A DNA stretch of 64,000 nucleotides. Source: JAEUMG01 sp963805405. Its GTDB lineage: Bacteria > Pseudomonadota > Alphaproteobacteria > Rhizobiales > Aestuariivirgaceae. The DNA lies in NCBI GenBank assembly GCA_963805405.1, contig CAWDUC010000016.1, forward strand, positions 1 to 64,000. The letters are read 5' to 3'. Position numbers and translations under genes: made by a program. This document shows positions 57,813 through 64,000 of this stretch, piece by piece (within the stretch, counting starts at the first letter, position 1; each line of letters starts with the position of its first letter). Below the pieces are notes generated by a model, which did no database searches, was not told the origin of the DNA, and saw only the letters and a list, made by a program, of their open reading frames with translations.

Positions 57813-58674
57813 TTAAGAGGATTTCGACAATGCTTCCGTTAGCGCTTGCCTGAGTACGTTACTTTCGGCAGGCTTTGGCTTGCGGCCATGTACTTCTTCC
57901 GCTGCAGCGTAGACCAGTGACACGATCGACCCAGGCAGATCCTTGCTTTTTGTGATACAGTCGCGCGCCTTCGCAAGAAGCTGCGGCTCGGCCCGGTCGA
58001 TCGCTCGTCTTACTATCCCTGCAACCTGCGGCGATGACACGACATGCGGTGCGGGCTGAGGCGTGATTTTCTCGGGCGAAACGTTTATGGCACCGACCCT
58101 CTGATCCGAACTCGCAGGCGCCTTTGTCCTTGCGTGATGTTCCAGAAATGATCTGACAGTCTCCGCAGCCCACACTCTTCGCGTGTCGGCTTCGCGTCTC
58201 AGCAGCTCCGATTGCTGACTCGTTGGCGGGATGGATGCCGAGAAGATGCACTCTGATACCGTGGGTTTGTGCAATCTCGACGCCTACTCGGACATCTTCA
58301 TCGCCGGAGATGAGAAGTGCATCGGTGATAGACCGATTGCGGGCCAGTTCTATGAGATCCGTGACGATCAGCGAGTCGACGCCCTTCTGCTGACCGTCCT
58401 CATGTAGGCGTCCGAGACGCAGCTTGATGTCATCGGTCATCGCCAATTTCATCTGATGGTCATTGAGCTTGCCGGGCGGTGCACCGTCATACCAGTAGAC
58501 GCGCAGAAGGCCCTTGTTCGGAGCTATTTCTTTCGTCAACTCCTTGAGTTTGGCCAATAGCACTTGAATGTTCAGATCAAGCTCTTCTCGCGGCTTTGGC
58601 TTCTTCGCCCTCGTAAGCGCGATTGACCCTTGCGCGTAGAGATACCCAGCATCGACAAAGACCGCGATCCGCAT
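57813..58674 (-). CDS. NYN-domain (PIN-like) protein, frameshifted
   Basis: From ATG 58674. The NYN/LabA-type core has MRIAVFVDAGYLYAQGSIAL, LLRVYWYDGAPPG, QKGVDSLIVTDLIELARN and LLISGDEDVRVGVEIAQTHG, with several conserved Asp of a nuclease-like site. One shift near 58222 separates a second part (WAAETVRSFLEHHARTKAPA, SSPQVAGIVRRAID). About 287 residues. Likely an RNA-binding or RNA-cleaving protein; target unknown. Confidence 0.75.
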
Positions 58675-58745
58675 CTTCCACCTCCGCTTGCCGAGCATTA
58701 AGCCAGCGGAGGTTTGCGCAAGGTTAATTTAACCGTGGAAACGGT

Positions 58746-60842
58746 CTATGCCTTCCCGGCCACCTTGATCCCGAAGGCATAGACCAATGCCACTTCCTTC
58801 AGCCTGTCGAACCGGCCGGAGGCGCCGGCATGGCCTGCTTCCATATTGGTCTTCAGCAGCAGAAGATTGCTGTCGGTCTTGAGTTCGCGCAATCGCGCGA
58901 CCCATTTCGCCGGTTCCCAGTAAGTCACCCTGGGATCGGTCAATCCGCCGACCGCCAAGATATGCGGATAGTCCTTGGCTTCAACGCGGTCATAGGGCGA
59001 ATAGGCGGCGATCACGTCATAGGCTTCCGGATTGGCGATGGGATTGCCCCATTCCTGCCATTCGGGCGGGGTCAGCGGCAAAGTATCATCGAGCATGGTG
59101 GTGAGCACATCGACGAAGGGAACTTCGGCGACGACGCCCTTGAAGAGATGCGGCGCAAGATTGACCGAAGCGCCCATCAGCAATCCTCCGGCGCTGCCGC
59201 CCTGGGCGACGATATTGCCTTCGCGTGTATAGCCGCGCCTGATCAGCGCCGTGGCGGCCGCCACGAAATCGGTGAAGCTATTGATCTTCTTCTCGCGCTT
59301 GCCGTCCTTGTACCAGCGATATCCCTTGTCCTTGCCGCCGCGGATATGCGCGACCGCATAGATGAAGCCGCGATCGACCAGCGAGAGGATATTGGTGTTG
59401 AAGCCGGCGGGAATGGTGATCCCGTATGAGCCATAGCCGTAAAGCCACAGAGGCGCGGAGCCGTCGAGTTTCGTGTCCTTGCGATAGAGCAATGTCACCG
59501 GCACCGTCTCGCCATCCGCCGCCTCGGCCTGGATGCGCTTCGTCACATAATCGGCCGGGTTGTGGCCGGACGGCACCTCCTGCGTCTTGCGCAACGCGCG
59601 CGTACGTTGACGCATGTCGTAGTCATAGACCTGCGCTGGCGTCGTCATCGACGAATACGAAAACCGCAAATTGTCGGTGTCATATTCGCGCATCTCGCCG
59701 AGGCCGAGCGAATAGGCTTCTTCGTCGAAGGCGATCGCATGCTCTTCGCCATTCGACATGTCGCGGATCACGATCCGCGGCAGGCCGTTCTCGCGTTCGA
59801 GTCGCACCAGCCAGTTCTTGAAGCGCCATGACGCCAAGTATCAGCGTGCCCGGCCGGTGCGGAACGAGATCGCTCCAGTTTTCCGGCCCCGGATCGGCGA
59901 TCGGCGCCCAGGCGATCTTGTAATCTTCCGCGCCGTCGGCATTGGTGCGGATGATGAGCCGGTCTTCCCAGTGATCGACATCATATTCGACATTGGGCTT
60001 TCTTTGCGCCACGAGCTTCGGCGCCACCGTCGGCGTTGCCGCATCGATCAGATACACTTCCGATGTCTCATGATCATGCGTATCGATGACGATGTAGCGT
60101 TCCGACTGCGTCTTGCCGACGCCGGTGAAGAACCCGGTATCTTTCTCCTCGTAGACGAGCACGTCATCGGCTTGCGCAGTGCCCAGGACATGCCGGAACA
60201 CCTTCAAGGGCCGGTGGTTGTCGTCCTGCAATGTGTAGAAGAAGCTCTTGCCGTCCGAAGTCCAGCTCGCATCGCCGGTGGTATTGTCGACTGTCTCGGC
60301 GCGATCATTGCCCGTTGCCAGTTCGCGGATTTGCAGTTGGTAGAATTCCGAACCCTTGTCGTCGAAGGACCACGCGGCAAGGCTATGGTCGGGCGAAATG
60401 CTGACATCGCCGAAACGGAAGAAGGCTTGCCGGCCGAAAGCGCATTGCCGTCGAGCATGATCTGCTCCGGGCCCGTGAGATCGCGCGGCTTGCGGCAAAA
60501 CCGCGGCTGCTGCCCGCCGGTCACGAAGCTCGTGTAATAGGCGAAAGCGCCGTCGGCGGCCGGCACCGAGCTGTCATCCTCCTTGATACGCCCCTTCATC
60601 TCGGCAAAGAGCTTCTCCTGCAGCACCTTGGTGTCGGCGAGTTCGGCCTCGAGATAGGCATTCTCGGCATTCGAGATGACGCGCGGATTTCCGGCGCCGA
60701 GCACGGACGGATCGTGCATCACGTCTTGCCAGTTATCCGCCCTGAGCCAGGCATAGTCGTCGGTTTTTACGCGATTGTGCCACGTCTCGACGCGCGGGCG
60801 CTTGGCGGCGCGCGGCGGCGCGATTTTCGTCACTGCAGTCAT
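58746..60842 (-). CDS. ptrB: Oligopeptidase B (prolyl oligopeptidase family S9A), two frameshifts
   Basis: About 697 residues after correction near 60437 and 59830. The product starts MTAVTKIAPPRAAKRPRVET; a beta-propeller includes DVSISPDHSLAAWSFDDKGS and FFYTLQDDNHRPLKVFRH. The peptidase domain has LWLYGYGSYGITIPAGFNTN, the nucleophile in VAQGGSAGGLLMGAS, and the catalytic His in TNMEAGHAGASGRFDRLKEV. It cleaves peptides after basic residues. It is divergent from the DUF2336 gene. Confidence 0.9.
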
Positions 60843-60986
60843 GTCTGATCCTTGAAGTCCGAGCTTGAGGCGATGCTTGTTCTCGTGATGGTGCCCTATG
60901 TGTCGCCTGACGGCGCCGGGCGCAAGACCATCACACGGAAGTGTCGCCGCCACAATTTATGATTGTCTTTACACATTTGATTAACC

Positions 60987-62823
60987 ATGGCTGCACCCTT
61001 GAGGGGAAGAAATCGAGCCAATCTCAGTGATTTAAGCAAGTTTAGAAGCTTCACTGGTTTCAAATGCACAGGTTATGAGGTCGGCTGCGGGGTGTGGATG
61101 CGCGGACAGGCGGCGCACATGAGAGACGAGGCGGCGGAAGGCGTGATGAGCGCGCGTCCGGTCGATCCTGCGCGCCCGATCACTGCCGACAGCTTTCGCG
61201 ATCTCATGGCAAAGCTTGGGCCGCGGAAGGCGGGCGGTCCGGTCCTGGCGACTTGTCGCAAGCGAGCCGGCGCCGCTCGTCGAAGCGACGCAAGGACCAA
61301 ACTGCAGCCGGCGGAGATCGGGATATCGGCGGAGTCAGCGGTTCCCGAACAGCCGCCGTCCGGCGGGCAACCCGCGGGTTACGACTGGGGCAAACTTTTC
61401 CAATCGCCTGGCGAGATCCTGCCACAATCCCTCGATGAAGCTGAGGAGTCCGCGCCGTCGCCGGTTTTCTGGAACCCGGTCGTGGAGGCAGAGCCGCCCG
61501 CGGAAGCAGAGCCGCCCGCGGAAGCGGTCGAGCCGGCGGGGTTTGCGCCGGAGCCTCAGCCCGAGCCTGACGCTCCATTCCATGACGATGAAACGCCCCC
61601 CGAGCCCGGCGAAGATGAATCCCCGCTGCCGGTCATTACAATCGATTTGGATGCGGTGCTGAACGCGCCCGAGCTTGAAGGGTCCGAACTCGTTGATTCA
61701 CTGAGCGAGAGGCTTGGCGCAGCCTCTACCCTGCTGCGTCGCGCCGAGACCTCGACGGATCCCTTCGCAAGACCCGCGCCGGAATTTAACGAGCGCCGGC
61801 CTGTTGATTTTACCGAGCCCGATACAGGCTCGGAGGACGTGGCGCGCTCGCTGCTCGGCATCATGTCGGCGCCTTCGGGGGTCTCGCAGCCGCATGAGCG
61901 TGCGCTTGCGGCTGATACTTTGCTCCGCCTCGCGCCGCGATTGGCCTCGCGGACGCTGATAATGATCGCCGAGCGCGTGAGCGTCATGGAGAGCCCGCCG
62001 CCGCTGCTGGTGGGCCTTCTTTTGCGCGATGCGCGCGAGGAAGTTGCCCGCCCGCTGCTCGAACGCGCAAGCCTCGTTTCCGACCAGGATCTGATGAGCG
62101 TCATCGCCGAAGGCAATTCCGCCAAGCAGCGCATGATTGCTCGGCGGCGCGCAATATCGCCGGCCCTCGCCGACGCCCTGATCGTGACCGAAGAGCCGAC
62201 CGTTCTGATGAACCTCGTGCGAAATGCCGGGCGCGACCTTCTCGCAGGATGCCTTTACGCGGCTCTGCGCGCTGGCACGCGACGCTCCTGCTTTGCAGGC
62301 TCCGCTCGCTACGCGCGCCGATACCCCCCCGCCCATTGCCTTCGAACTCTTCTGGGTCGCCTCACCCGATCTGCGCCGGCTCGTCTTGTCACGCTTCCTG
62401 ACTGATTCCGAGACGCTTGGCCAAATCCTCAAGCTCACTTTAACTGTGGGTGGAGAGGGCATGACGGAAGCGAAGATTCCTCCCAAGCAGAAGGTCGAGG
62501 AACTCATCGATCTTATCGAGGCAGGCGATGAAGACGCTGCGACCCGGCTCGTCTGCGAGATCGGCAGCATCGGTGAAGCGACTGCGCGCCGCATCCTGGC
62601 GGATCGGCAGGGCGAACCGCTTGTCGTGATGCTCAAGGCCCTGGGCCTGCCGCGGGGGCGCCTCCAGGGTGTCCTCGAACGCCTGCAAGTTTGCAGTCCG
62701 CCCCGCATTGCCGGCAACCGTGTTATTTCGGAATTGCAGGCCATTTTCGACACGCTCTCGCTCACCAAGACGCGCGTCCTGCTCACCTATTGGGATTGGG
62801 CGGCACAGAGCCCAGAGCCATAG
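60987..62823 (+). CDS. DUF2336 protein, frameshifted
   Basis: About 611 residues when joined at about 62240. The N-terminus has ADSFRDLMAKLG, followed by a Pro/Glu/Ala-rich low-complexity linker (about residues 120-220). The helical DUF2336 part runs from about 230 (LLGIMSAPSGVSQPHERALA, IMIAERVSVMESPPPLLVGL) and ends with ILADRQGEPLVVMLKALGLP. Earlier starts such as ATG 61094 are possible. Function unknown; the family is typical of alphaproteobacteria. Confidence 0.75.
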
Positions 62824-63001
62824 GCGCCCGATATCGACGACCCCGCAGACGTGTGCATGGTCCTCATTTATCCTTGCCACGTGGGCACTTAAAGTATATC
62901 GCTCGCATTGCTGGGGGCGAAACTGTGTATATCTCTCGTATTGAACAAGCATCCATCGCCGCGGACCCGGCTGCACGCATAAATTTTACGTTGGGGAGGC
63001 T

Positions 63002-63418
63002 ATGGTGGAAGGTAAAAACGAGCTCGTCGAGCTGACGGCTGAGATCGTTGCTGCTTATGTGGGTAATAATCCCGTTCCGCAGGCAGACTTGCCGCGGTTG
63101 ATATCTGAAGTATACAAGTCCCTTTCTGGCGCGGTCGCTGGCGGTGAAGAAGAAGCTAAGCAACCACCCGAAGAACTCAAGCCGGCTGTACCGATTCGAC
63201 GGTCCGTGGGCGATGATTTCATCACCTGTCTTGAGGACGGACAGAAGTTCAAGTCGCTGAAGCGCCATCTGCGTACGCATCACAACACGTCGCCCGAACA
63301 ATACCGTGAAAAATGGGGCTTGCCGAAGGATTACCCTATGGTGGCTCCGAATTATGCTCGCGCGCGATCGAGCCTCGCCAAGAAAATGGGTTTGGGCCAG
63401 CGCCGCCGGCGCAAGTAA
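63002..63418 (+). CDS. mucR: MucR/Ros-family zinc-finger regulator
   Basis: 138 residues, intact, with GGGGAGGCT upstream. The N-terminal part (LVELTAEIVAAYVGNNPVPQ) is the usual MucR oligomerisation region. The finger is CLEDGQKFKSLKRHLRTHHN, with one Cys and an Asp where classical Ros has a second Cys (C-x2-D), and two or three His. The C-terminus (EQYREKWGLPKDYPMVAPNY then ARARSSLAKKMGLGQRRRRK) is highly typical. MucR regulators silence AT-rich genes and control surface polysaccharide, motility and virulence. Confidence 0.95.
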   Translation: MVEGKNELVELTAEIVAAYVGNNPVPQADLPRLISEVYKSLSGAVAGGEEEAKQPPEELKPAVPIRRSVGDDFITCLEDGQKFKSLKRHLRTHHNTSPEQYREKWGLPKDYPMVAPNYARARSSLAKKMGLGQRRRRK

Positions 63419-63444
63419 CCGGGCTCAGCAAGTTCAAGCGAGTT

Positions 63445-63466
63445 TGAGGGCACTGCGGTGCCCTCA
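63445..63466 (+). terminator. Rho-independent terminator of mucR
   Basis: TGAGGGCAC (63445-63453) pairs perfectly with GTGCCCTCA (63458-63466) around TGCG, followed by ATCATTTT. It is 26 bases after the mucR stop. Confidence 0.85.
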
Positions 63467-63508
63467 ATCATTTTGCGCGAAGGCCTTCGCTCGCTTAGGC
63501 TTCTATTG

Positions 63509-63538
63509 TTGACTTTGTTTACTAAGTCAGTCAAGAAT
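63509..63538 (+). promoter_or_regulatory. Candidate promoter for the 53-residue gene
   Basis: TTGACT at 63509-63514 and AAGAAT at 63533-63538 are 18 bases apart, close to a sigma-70-like pair, 28 bases before the ATG at 63566. It follows the mucR terminator, so the small gene probably has its own promoter. Confidence 0.4.
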
Positions 63539-63565
63539 ATGGGTGTGTAGTCAACGGAGGCCGTC

Positions 63566-63727
63566 ATGCCCCTCCTCGAAAATGTGATGAAAGCCTTGAA
63601 GTCGGCCGGCAAAGCCATGCCTGTGATGGCACCGCACGCGCATGACAGCGACGAGATATTCCTTGGCGATATCGAGACACGCAAGCGCGACGGCGATCTG
63701 GCGATACTCCGTTCGCTCTGTAGCTAG
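63566..63727 (+). CDS. Small hypothetical protein (53 aa)
   Basis: ATG at 63566 with a strong CGGAGG site upstream. The product is MPLLENVMKALKSAGKAMPV followed by an acidic and basic tail (DEIFLGDIETRKRDGDLAIL). A likely promoter and a terminator frame it. No family recognised. Confidence 0.5.
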   Translation: MPLLENVMKALKSAGKAMPVMAPHAHDSDEIFLGDIETRKRDGDLAILRSLCS

Positions 63728-63801
63728 TCCGGGAACCTCAGCGCCTTCAGCGCGGTTTTCGAATGTCCGGTGCCGCCGCCGGCTTTTGACAAGGCCCCAA
63801 C

Positions 63802-63984
63802 ATGCCCGATTTGCCCGCAGCGCCACAGCGCGAAACTTCGCGCCACCGTTTTGTCGATCGCGAACTCACGCTTGGCGAAATGCTGGCTGATCCGATTGTC
63901 CAGTTGGTCATGCGCCGCGACCGCGTGACGCCGGAGACCGTCGCTGCACTGTTTGAGCCGCGGCAAGAACGCAACGCCGCCTGA
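63802..63984 (+). CDS. Conserved small hypothetical protein (60 aa)
   Basis: 60 residues: RHRFVDRELTLGEMLADPIV followed by QLVMRRDRVTPETVAALFEP. I recall similar short proteins (LTxxEMLADPIVxLVMRRDxV) from Rhizobiales-type genomes, but not a function. It is acidic to neutral and soluble. A GGAGAG in the last bases of the window hints at another gene to the right. Confidence 0.6.
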   Translation: MPDLPAAPQRETSRHRFVDRELTLGEMLADPIVQLVMRRDRVTPETVAALFEPRQERNAA

Positions 63985-64000
63985 CTGGATTTGGAGAGTT

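Noticed and set aside
60204..60953. Extended 5' end for the oligopeptidase gene (start near 60953)
   Set aside because: The upstream part has no family match; ATG 60842 gives the normal N-terminus.
1..64000. Programmed ribosomal frameshifting
   Set aside because: Breaks are too many, in unrelated genes and without a common slippery sequence; errors or mutations explain them better.
1..64000. tRNA, rRNA or CRISPR array
   Set aside because: No T-loop-like signatures, rRNA stretches or regularly spaced short repeats were seen; the only regular repeat is the protein-coding duplication at 15481-17160.

Overview
The window is most likely chromosomal DNA of an alphaproteobacterium of the Hyphomicrobiales/Rhizobiales type. 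The evidence is GC-rich DNA with strong GC3 in the core genes, a MucR/Ros-family regulator (63002-63418), a DUF2336 protein, an otsB/GH15/otsA trehalose block, and many ATGA or GTGA stop-start overlaps. No rRNA, tRNA or CRISPR array was recognised. About half of the conserved genes carry one or more single-base frameshifts, mostly one extra G or C. Where reading frames are joined across such a point, this is stated. The pattern looks like assembly or base-calling error more than decay, and duplicated pdxH tails inside the window support this for one case.

Layout. 1-1151: 5'-truncated AI-2E/PerM-type exporter. About 1187-6420: a lower-GC accessory island. It has a coupled operon of a DUF2130 coiled-coil protein with a PD-(D/E)XK-like core, a TauD-like Fe(II)/2OG oxygenase and a HEPN-like protein with a zinc ribbon, then small unknown ORFs and a tyrosine integrase. 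6495-9933: gabT, a second class III aminotransferase and a PPOX-type flavoprotein. 9930-14591: secreted small protein, HtrA-like protease, LysE exporter, Cys/Met PLP enzyme, SDR and a toxin/antitoxin pair. 14715-17160: three tandem copies of a membrane-anchored protein, with duplicated 3' ends of pdxH in the junctions; intact-length pdxH follows. 17917-22501: glycine-zipper lipoprotein, fabI, histidine phosphatase, diguanylate cyclase, aroC. 22502-24004: a small AT-richer islet with unknown genes. 24007-31085: methyltransferase, tlyA, xseB, HDAC-like amidohydrolase, SDR, Sua5/TsaC, FAD-linked oxidase, GNAT, RidA.

31151-37496 is a coherent catabolic locus: FadR-type regulator, polar amino-acid-type ABC transporter (binding protein, ATPase, two permeases) and two enolase-superfamily (mandelate racemase/muconate lactonizing) enzymes. 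Its likely substrate is a sugar acid or amino-acid-like compound. 37506-44701: small helical protein, HerA-like ATPase (DUF853), RidA, a badly broken alkyl sulfatase, and an aspartoacylase-like/RimK/RimB-like trio. 44712-47890: a RibB enzyme that appears to carry an N-terminal XRE-type helix-turn-helix, with a perfect 15-bp inverted repeat at its start, then an M20 amidohydrolase and Fe-SOD. 47997-53128: cupin protein, small membrane protein, THUMP RNA methyltransferase, C45 acyltransferase-like protein, GNAT, glutaryl-CoA dehydrogenase. 53250-57199: otsB, GH15, otsA. 57201-64000: isochorismatase-like hydrolase, NYN-domain protein, oligopeptidase B, DUF2336 protein, mucR and two small ORFs.

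The most unusual points are the nuclease-like/oxygenase/HEPN operon beside an integrase, the HTH-RibB fusion with its palindrome, and the tandem triplication with pdxH tail scars.
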